From: Algoriphagus sp. NG3
GTDB lineage: Bacteria; Bacteroidota; Bacteroidia; Cytophagales; Cyclobacteriaceae
Assembly (NCBI RefSeq): GCF_034119865.1
Contig: NZ_CP139421.1
Location: forward strand, 2,976,001-3,040,000
Length of the DNA: 64,000 nucleotides
Direction: 5' to 3'
Shown here piece after piece: positions 18,761-29,200 of this stretch. Numbering within the stretch: position 1 is the stretch's first letter; the number at the start of each line of letters is the position of its first letter. A model generated the notes under the pieces. That model searched no databases and was not told where the DNA came from. It saw nothing but the letters and a program-made list of their open reading frames with translations. The position numbers and the translations under genes were made by a program.

Positions 18761-20578
18761 TTAATTTTTCGCGCGTTTTAGCCAGATAGCCCAATCTTCT
18801 TTGTCATTATTAGGTGCAAAACCTAGCATTTCAGTTTGTCCAGCTTGAACAATTAGTTTTTCGCCATGCTTTAATGCCCCACCAATACGCGTATTATACC
18901 ACTTTATCTCGAATGCCCCATCGAGTTGGGTAAGATCGACTTCAATGCTCTGTTGGACTTCTTTCAGGTAAATCACCACTTCATCCTTTCCATCACTCAT
19001 TACATAGCCATCACCTTGTATCAACCAATCATCCCTGTTTTCCATTTCCCAGTAGGGGATTTTATTCTCATTGAAGAAATCCAGACTAACCTTTCCCTGA
19101 TCCCAAAATTTGTCTCTGGATCTAAAGTCCTGACAGGTAAGATCAGAATGGGCATGGTCATAGCCAAAGTACCACTCTGTGCCCCAAGCCCCTGCCATCA
19201 TCGCTCCCCAAAGACCATTTTTACGGGCATCGTCATGCAAAGGATCCTCCTGATCGGGAAGCAAGGAATGCTGGGCGTCACCTGGCTCATCACATGCTAC
19301 TGCCCATTGTTTCCCTGCATCCTTGCTGTCTTTAAGGACCCTTAGCACACTTTTATGTACATTGGCGAAATCCTTTCTGCTGGTTTGTAAGGATGCACCG
19401 GTAAATGGATTATCTCCATATAAAGGATCAAACCATTTTCCGTTGTGGATCACGATATGATGATCGTAGGGATCTATGCTTCTGACATAATCCGCTAACA
19501 ATAGCCAATCCCGGGGTTCCAAGGGAAATGTCCGAGGCTCTTTCACCCAGTCCCCCTGCTCTTCACAGAGGTTCCAGTTTAAAGCCAAATGATGGCCAAA
19601 GCGTGCTATTAATTCTCTATAATACAATTTGGTACGCATACCTATGCCTCCATTGTCCAACAATCCCTGATTTTCGACCTCTAATGTTTTAAAGTGTAAG
19701 AACATACCAAGCTTGTCCGCATGTTCGAAGACAATTTCCCATTGATCTAGCTTTGATACATCATATCTGTCCCAGGTATCATAATCCACAAAAGGAAAGA
19801 CATTCTGATCATCACCGGATACATTCATGGTCAGAAATGAAAAAGCATTGGCGCCTTTTCCATGAAGATAATTGATCGCACCAATCAGACCCTTCCCCTT
19901 CCCATTTTTCCATGTGGGATCCCCATTATCCCAATCTCCCACATGGGCTTGATAAGTCTTTACCAACTCATCTTTATGACCATCTTCGGAAAAGTCTCCA
20001 TCAAAGTCTACAAAGGCCAACAAATTCTCTGGAGCATCAGAACCAAATTTCAAAAAATAATCGCCGGTGCCTTGGAATTGCAGGTATCGTTCTCCAATGT
20101 AAGCAAGGCGCCCATGTCCTCTGAAATCTCTGCCATCTTTATCGCTTGGACTGATTTCAAATTCTCCTGTCAGCCCATGAATCGAAGAAACGGGAGTCAG
20201 CTTGGAAGTATCCCTTAGAGCAGCCCATTTTCCTTCAAAAAAACGAACTTCAAAATTCCAGGTTCCTGTTTCATCCGGGGCAAAGTGTGCCCTCCATACG
20301 TTTCCGCCTGTAGCTTCGGATTCTGCTGCTCGACCATCAGCAGCAAAATAGCCAGGCACTAAATAACTTTTCCCAGATTCTTTGTGTCGAAATTCCACAT
20401 CAAACTTATAGAGAAGAAAAGGATTATTGTCGTCACTTTCATCTACCTGTGGACCTGCTACATCCAAGGTTACTTTATGCCACTTTTTCAGTTCTCCATG
20501 AAGACGCTGAGCCTGTGTAGCGTTCGCCGCACATAGTAGAAGAAAACCTACCAAGGCATTTTTAAAATTTATCATCAT
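18761..20578 (-). CDS. DUF5060-containing putative glycoside hydrolase
   Basis: 605 aa. A signal peptide ends near residue 23 (ATQAQ). An N-terminal immunoglobulin-like DUF5060 domain (about 25-125) carries NPFLLYKFDVEFRH and WRAHFAPDETGTWNFEVRF. A TIM-barrel-like middle region has NWNLCEEQGD (a candidate acid/base Glu) and AVACDEPGDAQHS (a candidate nucleophile region). The C-terminal sandwich, ending EMLGFAPNNDKEDWAIWLKR, resembles the putative collagen-binding domain often seen with DUF5060 in Bacteroidota and Planctomycetes. The likely role is cleavage of an algal oligosaccharide in the periplasm. I do not recognise a characterised family. It lies between the mutarotase and a sulfatase. 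Confidence 0.75.
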   Translation of the reverse strand: MMINFKNALVGFLLLCAANATQAQRLHGELKKWHKVTLDVAGPQVDESDDNNPFLLYKFDVEFRHKESGKSYLVPGYFAADGRAAESEATGGNVWRAHFAPDETGTWNFEVRFFEGKWAALRDTSKLTPVSSIHGLTGEFEISPSDKDGRDFRGHGRLAYIGERYLQFQGTGDYFLKFGSDAPENLLAFVDFDGDFSEDGHKDELVKTYQAHVGDWDNGDPTWKNGKGKGLIGAINYLHGKGANAFSFLTMNVSGDDQNVFPFVDYDTWDRYDVSKLDQWEIVFEHADKLGMFLHFKTLEVENQGLLDNGGIGMRTKLYYRELIARFGHHLALNWNLCEEQGDWVKEPRTFPLEPRDWLLLADYVRSIDPYDHHIVIHNGKWFDPLYGDNPFTGASLQTSRKDFANVHKSVLRVLKDSKDAGKQWAVACDEPGDAQHSLLPDQEDPLHDDARKNGLWGAMMAGAWGTEWYFGYDHAHSDLTCQDFRSRDKFWDQGKVSLDFFNENKIPYWEMENRDDWLIQGDGYVMSDGKDEVVIYLKEVQQSIEVDLTQLDGAFEIKWYNTRIGGALKHGEKLIVQAGQTEMLGFAPNNDKEDWAIWLKRAKN

Positions 20579-20716
20579 GTCAATTGGGTTATTGTATTTT
20601 AAAGTGTGTTACTTGATTTGGTTGATGCTCGTGTTTGGCATCTTTCCCTAGCCTAACTTCTGTCTTGGTACGCAAAAAAAAATTGGCTACTGGTTTGTCT
20701 TCCGTTAATCATACGG

Positions 20717-21121
20717 CTATTCTCTATCTTCAAGTAAGGATTTTATCTGGCCGGAACTTGCATCATAAACTGCAGATTGGTCCATTTCATAAATTCTCTC
20801 CATCAGTTGCCATTTTTGATCTGCGCTGGCTGATTCATCGGTTTGTTGAAACTCAGCCACATAATTTTCCCATTCCTTCTGGCGCGGTAGCTTAGAAAGT
20901 TTTTGCATCGCGTCGTCGTGGTCAAAGTCTGCTATCGTATCCATAATCATAAACAAGGTGTTACCTAGGATATAAATTTCCATATCTAAAATTCCAATTT
21001 CCTTCATTCCAGCTGTAATTTCGGGCCATGCATTCCCCATACCATGCGCTTCTTTGTACCGCGCTATCAATTCTGGCTCATCTTTTAAGCTAAGCTGTTT
21101 ACAATATCTTTTATATTTCAT
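20717..21121 (-). CDS. L-rhamnose/L-fucose mutarotase-family protein (DUF718/RhaU-like)
   Basis: 134 aa from the ATG at 21121. The open frame extends to 21199, but that part reads through a terminator hairpin. The protein matches the small RhaM/RhaU mutarotase family: N-terminal KRYCKQLSLKDEPELIARYKEAH, the central NTLFMIMDT strand and the W-rich ending region. These enzymes interconvert alpha and beta anomers of 6-deoxy-L-sugars; L-galactose is the C6-hydroxylated analogue of L-fucose and a plausible substrate. Its place directly after a GH29 gene suggests it handles the sugar that enzyme releases. It is cytoplasmic. Confidence 0.8.
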   Translation of the reverse strand: MKYKRYCKQLSLKDEPELIARYKEAHGMGNAWPEITAGMKEIGILDMEIYILGNTLFMIMDTIADFDHDDAMQKLSKLPRQKEWENYVAEFQQTDESASADQKWQLMERIYEMDQSAVYDASSGQIKSLLEDRE

Positions 21122-21150
21122 ATAGGTGTTCGATGGATTAATAAAACTAA

Positions 21151-21179
21151 AAAAGCAGGAAGAAAACCTTCCTGCTTTT
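21151..21179 (-). terminator. Terminator or attenuator between GH29 and the mutarotase
   Basis: A 12-bp perfect stem (21151-21162 with 21168-21179) and a 5-nt loop are followed on the minus strand by a short T-rich tail. It lies 36 bp after the GH29 stop and 30 bp before the mutarotase start, so it should end or reduce transcription of the SusCD-lipoprotein-GH29 unit before the downstream genes. Confidence 0.85.
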
Positions 21180-21214
21180 CTTACAAATACCCAATTCAAC
21201 TATTTACTACTTCA

Positions 21215-22750
21215 CTACTTAAGGTTGATTTTAAACACATAGGCAAAATCCCCAGGCTTACTGTCCGGAAGGTCAATTTTCAAGTGTTTACTATCTTGCT
21301 CCCACGTTAACTTTCCATCATGTCCCAATAGGGTCACTTCAGCAATATCACTTTCCAGCAGGTCACTTCCAGCACTAAAAGCTTCAATCTCCGCTTTTCC
21401 ATCTCCAGGCCAGTCCATAGCTATGGCATAGATATTTCCGTCCTTTTGCGTAAATCGAAAATCCTTACCTGTGAGATCCTTGTTTTTTCCTTCTGTGTGA
21501 TGTCCAGTTGCAACCTCTGTGGGGCCCTCTCCAAATATTTTCCAATGTGTGGTTCCATAAATGGCTTCCCCATTTTGATCAAGCCATTTCCCTATAGACA
21601 ACAGGACCTCTTTTTGATCTTCTGGGATAGTTCCGTCAGCTTTTGGCCCTATATTCAATAAGAGGCAACCATTCTTACTGACAATGTCGATTAGATCATC
21701 CACAAGCGTATTGGGAGATTTAGAGATCCAATTAGATACATAACCCCAGGAGTTTGCACCTATAGAAGTATCCGTCTGCCACGGATATTCATGAATATCA
21801 GACATTTTACCACGTTCTAAGTCTAGTACATTTGTTCCGGGAGGATAAGATTCAAAATCATCAAAATTTTTATTTTGAAGGACTACTTCCTTATCCCAAT
21901 CCAATCCTTTGTTATAATAGTAGGCGGCAAGCTTTGGATGGTAAGGTCTATATTCTTCCCGATCCAGAACAAAGTCAAACCAGAGCACATCAGGCTGGTA
22001 ATTATCGATGATTTCCTTGGTTCGCTTCCACCATAGTTCGAGAAACTGCTCGTCCGCTGGCACATACGGAGAATGGGACCTTCCATATAAATCACTAAAG
22101 GTTTGGTCTGTGGCATCGCCCGTTTTGTTGAAGTAGTCCCAATTGAATGCAAAATGGGACGAGGCACCTACCTTGAGCCCTTGCTCTCGGCCTTCTTTGA
22201 CCAGCTCACCCAAAATATCCTGCTTTGGCCCCATTTCTACGGCGTCCCATTTCGTGTGACTGGACTGGTACATCGCAAACCCATCATGGTGCTCCGCTAC
22301 TGGAACGATGTATTTTGCCCCTGCCTTTTTGAACAAGTCGATCCACTCCTTGGCATCGAAATTCTCTGCGGTAAACATAGGGATGAAGTCCTTGTACCCA
22401 AATTCATCAAGCTCTCCCCAGTTTTCGACATGATGGTCATAAATTTCCGAAGGCTTCTCACTGACGATTTCCCCCTTTGGATTCCAAACCACTGAATCCA
22501 TGTACATCAATCGAGGATACCATTCTGACCCATAGGCAGGAACAGCATACGGTCCCCAATGGATAAAAATCCCCAACTTGGCATCTTTAAACCATTCTGG
22601 AACTTCGTATTTCCTTAGAGAATCCCAATTTTCTTCGAATCTAGGTTTTTCTATAGCTTTACTTTCTTCGCCTTTACTAGTACATCCAGCACCTCCCATG
22701 GACATCGCCACAACAAAGGTAGATAGGATCAAGCTTGTTCGTTTTTTCAT
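21215..22750 (-). CDS. GH29 alpha-L-fucosidase/alpha-L-galactosidase (lipoprotein)
   Basis: 511 aa with a lipoprotein signal (Cys23 in GGAGC). GH29 features: IFIHWGPYAVP near 61-71, the sugar-binding HHDGFAMY block (His154-His155), and the nucleophile Asp259 in PDVLWFDF. LLLNIGPKADGTIP and a C-terminal beta-sandwich follow, as in the family. GH29 enzymes remove terminal alpha-L-fucose, and some remove alpha-L-galactose from desulfated porphyran fragments. The gene follows the glycan-binding lipoprotein and ends the core susCD operon at a terminator. Of the three GH29 proteins here it keeps the most canonical active site. Confidence 0.93.
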   Translation of the reverse strand: MKKRTSLILSTFVVAMSMGGAGCTSKGEESKAIEKPRFEENWDSLRKYEVPEWFKDAKLGIFIHWGPYAVPAYGSEWYPRLMYMDSVVWNPKGEIVSEKPSEIYDHHVENWGELDEFGYKDFIPMFTAENFDAKEWIDLFKKAGAKYIVPVAEHHDGFAMYQSSHTKWDAVEMGPKQDILGELVKEGREQGLKVGASSHFAFNWDYFNKTGDATDQTFSDLYGRSHSPYVPADEQFLELWWKRTKEIIDNYQPDVLWFDFVLDREEYRPYHPKLAAYYYNKGLDWDKEVVLQNKNFDDFESYPPGTNVLDLERGKMSDIHEYPWQTDTSIGANSWGYVSNWISKSPNTLVDDLIDIVSKNGCLLLNIGPKADGTIPEDQKEVLLSIGKWLDQNGEAIYGTTHWKIFGEGPTEVATGHHTEGKNKDLTGKDFRFTQKDGNIYAIAMDWPGDGKAEIEAFSAGSDLLESDIAEVTLLGHDGKLTWEQDSKHLKIDLPDSKPGDFAYVFKINLK

Positions 22751-22841
22751 TAGTTGTTTAATTATACACTGCTTATACTAAACCGTATAGGCAGGGCTAA
22801 GTAGGTTATTCTCAGCCCACGTCTATAGTGTTTATCATTTA

Positions 22842-24392
22842 TTATGGCCTTACTTCTTTCTCCATTACCCAAAAATCATCAAAATAGAAGGTTCCATTCT
22901 GCGGTACCTGAATCATAAATCTCCTGTTAGAATCGCCGGCAATAGCCTCATATTCAAGTGAAACTTCGACCCATTCTCCACGCGGTTTATTAGCAATAGA
23001 TTCCCAAAATTGTGTCCAATTAGGTAACAACCATAAACTTAAACTTGGGGAAGTAGTGCCTTGTTCTATAAAGACCTTATAGCTGAATACATAAGTTATT
23101 CCTTCTACTAAATTGAAAGGAGCGTTGATACTTTCGATTTTCCCAGCAGCCTGATCTGCTGTTTTAGTCAACTTAAGGCTGTAATTTCCAGAGGCACTTT
23201 TTTCTGTAGTGAATTCCACAGTAGCGCCGTTATCCGCCATGGGTGCCCAGCCAGCTCCACCATCTTCAAAACCATAAGCCGTGTTATCCAATAAATTGGC
23301 TGCATGCATGACCACAGGGATCTCAGCAAAAGCCTGAGGGGATCTTTCGTCCACAGAGGTTAGTTTACCTCCCGCAAAACTCACTGTAACCTCATCCGAA
23401 CGATAAATAGCCTGAGCCAATTTGATGTCCAATTTCGTGGGATTATTGGCATAAGGCTGAACTGAAGCGATTGAAAAATCTTCGCCATTTACTTTAACAG
23501 TGAACAGCTCAGTTCCTCCTGAGAAAGGTTTAAACTCCCCATTAAAAGATAATCTTAATGTTTGATCCTCCAGCTCTACAATATCTTCTGTCAACTCAAA
23601 AGGCTTACTAGAAGGGATAACCTTGATGGGATTCGGAATAGTATCCCTACCAGTGCCTGGCGGGATAGTTTCTCCAGTTCTAGAAGCAGTCAGCACCGCC
23701 CTATATACACCCAACTTGTTGAAAGGGATCAATGCCACGGAGTCTGCATTGTTGGCCATGACTTCATCAGTTTCTACATCACTGACTTGCCAATTGCGTG
23801 CATTGGGACGCCCTTGGGTTGATCTGTCGATCAGCTCAACAGCTGTACCTGCCTCCACATATAAGGTATCTTCTCCTCTCGCTACCGTTTCGTCCTGGTA
23901 CGAGATTTCTGCTACTGCTTTAATCTTATCATAAACGTCCACCAGAAAGGTCGTATCCATTACCCAAAACTCCCCATCCCACTTAGTACTCACGGTATCT
24001 ATACCTCTAAAGGCAACTGAATCCCTGAACTTATTAATTAACCGTACACGCTGAATACCCGGTCTTTGAAATAGTACATGAATTGTTTTATCAATGGACA
24101 TCGTGTCTCCTTCATTGATAATAAATTCAGTAAGGATCGTATCATTTTTACTAATAGGTCCTTCCAAGAAGAAATTTCCACTTTCTATAGACCAAGTATG
24201 CTCAACAGCTCCTTGGGACAAGTCTGATAAAGTCTCGAATTGACCTACGCTTGTCACATATGCTGCATCCCTGAGGAAACTTGTATACCAGCCCACATCC
24301 GAAAATTCGGTGGGAGCCATATACTCATCTTCTACACAGGAGTAAAATCCCGTGATCAAAACCATCACCAATACTATATATCTTCTTTTCAT
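22842..24392 (-). CDS. Surface glycan-binding lipoprotein downstream of SusD
   Basis: 516 aa. It has a lipoprotein signal with Cys19 (TGFYSC) followed by acidic residues (VEDEY), a pattern that often targets lipoproteins to the surface in Bacteroidota. The body is beta-rich with Ig/PKD-like repeats (about 40-330). A C-terminal jelly roll (about 345-515, with YGFEDGGAGW at its start and GTFYFDDFWV at its end) resembles CBM4/CBM22-type carbohydrate-binding modules. Position after SusD and the lack of catalytic motifs suggest a SusE/SusF-like surface glycan-binding protein that helps capture the polysaccharide. Confidence 0.8.
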   Translation of the reverse strand: MKRRYIVLVMVLITGFYSCVEDEYMAPTEFSDVGWYTSFLRDAAYVTSVGQFETLSDLSQGAVEHTWSIESGNFFLEGPISKNDTILTEFIINEGDTMSIDKTIHVLFQRPGIQRVRLINKFRDSVAFRGIDTVSTKWDGEFWVMDTTFLVDVYDKIKAVAEISYQDETVARGEDTLYVEAGTAVELIDRSTQGRPNARNWQVSDVETDEVMANNADSVALIPFNKLGVYRAVLTASRTGETIPPGTGRDTIPNPIKVIPSSKPFELTEDIVELEDQTLRLSFNGEFKPFSGGTELFTVKVNGEDFSIASVQPYANNPTKLDIKLAQAIYRSDEVTVSFAGGKLTSVDERSPQAFAEIPVVMHAANLLDNTAYGFEDGGAGWAPMADNGATVEFTTEKSASGNYSLKLTKTADQAAGKIESINAPFNLVEGITYVFSYKVFIEQGTTSPSLSLWLLPNWTQFWESIANKPRGEWVEVSLEYEAIAGDSNRRFMIQVPQNGTFYFDDFWVMEKEVRP

Positions 24393-24501
24393 ATGATTTT
24401 AATTGTTTTTAGCGGTCATATGGAATGCCCCGAATAATCATTCCTCTGTGTGAGAAGCCATTCTCATGGGCATTTCATGTTCAGTTTCTTTTTGGGTTAA
24501 T

Positions 24502-26259
24502 TTAGTCCTCTCCTCCAATTTGTGGATTGGCAACAATTTCGGAATTCGGTATAGGCCAGTAAGCATGTTCAGAGGCAATAAAATTTGATGCTGCTTGCTG
24601 ATAATCAATCAGTACATCACCAGGCTGTTGTTCTTTAGTCAGGATTGATGCCCAACGGGTAAGCTTTTGACCTTTACTGTTTGTGAATTCATAATGAGCG
24701 GTATAATATTTCCTCTGAGACAGATCTTCAAACCTATTTTTGGTAATACCCCACCTTCTTAAGTCAATGGTTCTAATGGCGTTGCCTTCCAAAGCCAACT
24801 CTAGTGGACGCTCCACAAACATTAGGTGATCCATCAGGCTCTGAACATCATAAGATTTATTGTCATGGGAAGCCCCTGGAAATTCGCCAGTACCATCCAT
24901 TCCAAGCAACTGAAGGGCGGATCGGTGACGAACTCTATTGATGTATTTCATGGCCTCTTCTACATTTCCTTCTCCCTTCAACAATACCTCTGCATACATT
25001 AAGAAAACGTCTGCCAAACGGATGACTCTAACATTCACTCCTGAACGTAAATTGGGTACGATATCCTTTTCATTAGATACAGTTTCCCAGTTTGAATATT
25101 TTCTGAAATAGCCTGTCTCTTTGCTATTAAACAAAGTAGCTTCCGCTGTGGATGTGCCGTAATATTCCAAATCCGTATCATCCACCAATGCAATAGAATA
25201 GGAAGTTCTTAACGAATACTTTCTCAATCTTTTGGATCCATCTTCTTCCACCACGTAATTTCTGGGATCATTAACGTCCATAGGATCCTCCTTATAAGCC
25301 ATTATCAACCAACAGCTTGGGTAGATTGACCTCCAGCCTCCAACAGGGCTTACAGCGAAATGGAGATTATTAGATACCTGTTCCTCAGCATATGGGGAAA
25401 TTTCCGATTTAAATGCCAATGAGTAGTTGATTTCCAGAACACTCTCTTGATTAAGCTCATTAGTTGTAGTGAAATTATCACCAATACTCTCTGCCAATGA
25501 AAACCCATAGGCCGAATTATTTATGACATCCTCGAAATAGGTTTTGGCCTGCGCATAGTTTTCGTTATACAAATGGCTTTTCCCCAACACAGCAGCTGCA
25601 GAACCTGCTGTCACCCTTCCTCTATCAATATCCCTTGTCCAAGTAGCCGGCAGGTGCTGATGGGCATACTCTAAGTCTTCCAAGTAAAATGCTTCCACTT
25701 CTTCCTTTGGTCTTACAGGTTGATAAAACTCTTCTTCGTTTTGGGGCACGAAATCAAAAATCGGCACATTCCCTTCATTAAATCCCGTGGTCAAGTAGAA
25801 GTAAAACAGTCCCCTGAAAAACCGGGCTTGAGCCAAAATAATCGTTGCACTTTCCTGCCCTGTCTCATTTAGGGTGGGGATTAATTCCTCCGAAGCTTTG
25901 ATCACTTGGTTGGCTCGAAATATTCCTTTGTAGAGAGCATCCCATTTGTTATTGGGTACACTTGAAGATTCGTTGAATTGCTGTAAGTAATATTGGTTAC
26001 TGGTATTAGGCCTCCCCCAACCTGGCCAGGTCATATCGCTGCGGTTATATTCATCTGGAATAGACAGCACATTTTGGTTTTTAAATGCATTATAAACAGC
26101 TACCAGGCCCGCATCCAGATCACTCACTGTTTTCCAGAAGCTCTCCGTGGACATTTCATTCGGATTTACTTCTTCCAGGAAGTCACTACATCCGGTGCTC
26201 ACTCCCATAATAGGAAGCGCACAAATCATCAATTTATATAGGTTATTTCTAAGTTTCAT
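24502..26259 (-). CDS. SusD/RagB-family glycan-binding lipoprotein (pair 2)
   Basis: 585 aa. It has a lipoprotein signal with Cys24 (GVSTGC) followed by SDFLEEVNPNE. Typical SusD blocks are visible: ARFFRGLFYFYLTTGFN, AMKYINRVRHRSA and ERPLELALEGNAIRTIDLRRWG near the C-terminus. It lies 11 bp downstream of susC and 109 bp upstream of the glycan-binding lipoprotein gene. It should form the lid of the SusC transporter encoded before it and bind the galactan fragments attacked by the surface enzymes of this locus. Confidence 0.95.
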   Translation of the reverse strand: MKLRNNLYKLMICALPIMGVSTGCSDFLEEVNPNEMSTESFWKTVSDLDAGLVAVYNAFKNQNVLSIPDEYNRSDMTWPGWGRPNTSNQYYLQQFNESSSVPNNKWDALYKGIFRANQVIKASEELIPTLNETGQESATIILAQARFFRGLFYFYLTTGFNEGNVPIFDFVPQNEEEFYQPVRPKEEVEAFYLEDLEYAHQHLPATWTRDIDRGRVTAGSAAAVLGKSHLYNENYAQAKTYFEDVINNSAYGFSLAESIGDNFTTTNELNQESVLEINYSLAFKSEISPYAEEQVSNNLHFAVSPVGGWRSIYPSCWLIMAYKEDPMDVNDPRNYVVEEDGSKRLRKYSLRTSYSIALVDDTDLEYYGTSTAEATLFNSKETGYFRKYSNWETVSNEKDIVPNLRSGVNVRVIRLADVFLMYAEVLLKGEGNVEEAMKYINRVRHRSALQLLGMDGTGEFPGASHDNKSYDVQSLMDHLMFVERPLELALEGNAIRTIDLRRWGITKNRFEDLSQRKYYTAHYEFTNSKGQKLTRWASILTKEQQPGDVLIDYQQAASNFIASEHAYWPIPNSEIVANPQIGGED

Positions 26260-26270
26260 AGCTAGTGTAA

Positions 26271-29200
26271 TTAAAAATCAAACTGAATTCCTGCTCTATA
26301 CTGGGCCGAAATCGGATAATTGCCTTTATCAATTCCCCTGGTATTTAATCCATCGTTGCCCACCTCTGGATCAAATCCCTCATAGGAGGTGATAGTTAAA
26401 GGGTTCTGGGCAGCCACGTACACCCGTAAATTCCTAATTCCGATTTTATTGGTTACTTCCAATGGAATGGTATAGCCCAGCGCTACATTCCGTAGTCTGA
26501 TAAAGCTGCCGTCCTCTATCCAATAATCTGTGTACCCCCTGTAATTCTCATGATCTCTTCCCCTGTGTGCAGGTATGGTTGAAGTAGGGTTTTGCGGGGA
26601 CCACTGATAGAGGATATCCATATGAGTTCCTTGTTTATAAGCATATGCTTTGCTGCCATTGATGATTTCTCCACCAAAAGCACCGTACCATTGCATAGAA
26701 AAATCAAACCCTTTATAATCCGCATTCAGGTTTAAACCCAACTCAAAATCTGGCATACCACTACCGGCATAAACTCGATCATCATTGTTGATAATCCCAT
26801 CTCCAGAGTCTGGAATTCCATCTCCATTCGTATCGACTGTTAGTGCATCTACATATTTTAGGTCACCCAATTTAGCTGTGGGCATGAGTTTACGGTATTC
26901 CTCAAGCTCTTCCTGTGTAGTGACTAAACCATCCGTCTTTAGCACAAAAAATGCCCCTGCCTCGTAACCTTCCTTCAGTACAGTCACCAAATCCTCATTG
27001 GGTAAACCATTGGTCACAGTACTTCCCGATAAATAGGCAACTTTATTGGCGCCGCTCATCTTAGTAATTTTGTTCGTATTACTGCCGTAGGTAAGTCCTG
27101 CCGACCAGGAGAATTTTCCGGTGTGGCGATAATTGGCGGTAAATTCCATACCCCGGTTATTCATATTTCCCACATTTAGAACTACAGTAGCATTACTACC
27201 TGCTCCAGTGGTAGGAGGAAGAAGTAATGGGAAAAGCATGTCTTTCTTATTGGTATTATAAAAATCCCCTGACAAAGTGAACTTATTCTCAAAGAAAGCG
27301 AGATCAAAACCCAAGTTGGTCTGTTCTGTAGTTTCCCATTTCACATTTTCATTAGCAAACGCTGTCTGAATAGCTCCCAAAACCAAATTCTCACTTCCAT
27401 CTGGGCCAAAAACATAATCCTTTGCTAAGCTTATAGTTGCAGCATTACTGTAATCCAAGAAATTTTGGTTCCCAGTAGTGCCGTAGCTACCACGGATTTT
27501 AAAACTATTGGCTATTGGAGCTAATGCTTCCCAAAAAGCCTCGTCTGACACATTCCATCCTGCTGATATAGAAGGAAACACTCCCCATCTATAATCTTTG
27601 GAAAATCTGCTCGACCCATCTCTTCTTGCACTGACACTAAGCAAATACTTACCTTTATAATCGTATTGCGCCCTACCTAAAAAACCTATTAATGAATTGA
27701 CACGATCCTGTCCAAATCCAGTTCCTGAACCCACATTAGCATCCAATGTGGCACCATTGAGCACCAATACATCATTACTAATAAGATCAAATTTTTCTGC
27801 AAAAAATGAGGTATACTCATACTGTTCCATTGAAAAAAGCCCCAGTAAATTAATATTATGATCGCCAAATTTTTTAGAATAGTTTAAGGTAGTTTCTGAA
27901 GTGAAACTCTTGGACCGGTCACTGAAATTATAGATCCCTGACCGTATGGTAGTGGGAAGAAGTTCGCCTAATTCATTATACACCTTAAATAGCGGATTTA
28001 TCCTTACCCGTGTGTTATTTGTTATACTTCCTCCTATTCTGCTCATGATATTGAAGGACTTTGACAGGTTGTACCTAGCTTGGAAGAATCCGTTAAAGTG
28101 GTCACCACTTCTATTATCGGATTGTTTCATCTTTGCTGCCAAAAAACTCAAGTTCAGTGCATCATTTACAGAACCACTCGCGTCTGAAATAGTCGAAGCA
28201 TTCGGATCAATTTCTTGCTGATAGGGTTTTTGGTTATAGGCATCCAAGAGAAAATTCCAAGGCGCGTACTCCTGCTGCTCCAATCTAACACCAAGCCCCG
28301 TGTTGATCACCCACTTGCCCTTAGTGTACCCTGTATTCGCTCTGATGTTGAAGCGTTCAAAACCTGAATTCATTATCACTCCCTCTTGGTTAAAGTAGGT
28401 TCCCGTGATATTGTAATTCAAACCTTCTTTACCGCCAGAGATATTTAAGCTATGATTCTGAATTGTAGCATTGTCATTCTGAATAATGCCAGCCCAATCT
28501 GTGTCATTAGTAAAGCTGTAAGGGTTATTTTCCAATGGGGTCCAGGAATTACCAAAATTGGTTCCGTTTTGATTATATACTCTCAGAAACTCTGAATACA
28601 TATATTGATCAAAATCCATTAATGGTACTTCGGAAGTGATTTTTTGGAACCCAAAATAGCTATCCAATTCAACCTTCATTACTCCTGATTTGCCTTGCTT
28701 AGTAGTAATAAGGATAACCCCACCAGCGCCACGAGTACCATAAATAGCCGCTGAGGCAGCATCTTTAAGTATGTCAATCGATTCGATCTCATTCATACTG
28801 AGTTTAGGGTCTCCATTGTAAGGAATCCCATCAACCACATAAAGTGGCGCACTGTTTCCTGTCACGGAGCTTAGACCTCTAATCACAATATTGGAGCTGG
28901 AGCCGGGTTCTCCGGAAGAAGCAGTAACGTTAACACCGGCAACCTGCCCTTGAAGAGCCGTACCTAAGTCTGCTGTGGCCGACCTAGTAAGTGTCTCCCC
29001 ATCCACATTCCCTACTGCCCCGGTGACTTCTTTCTTTTTCTGAGTACCATAGCCTATCACCACTACTTCTTCCAAGGCTTCAATATTCAAATCCAAAACG
29101 ACGTTGAATTCTTTTTGGTCGGTGATCTGAGCTTCTTGGGAAATATACCCAATGAACGAAAACACTAAAATCGCTTCCTCATTGGGGATCATTAATCTGT

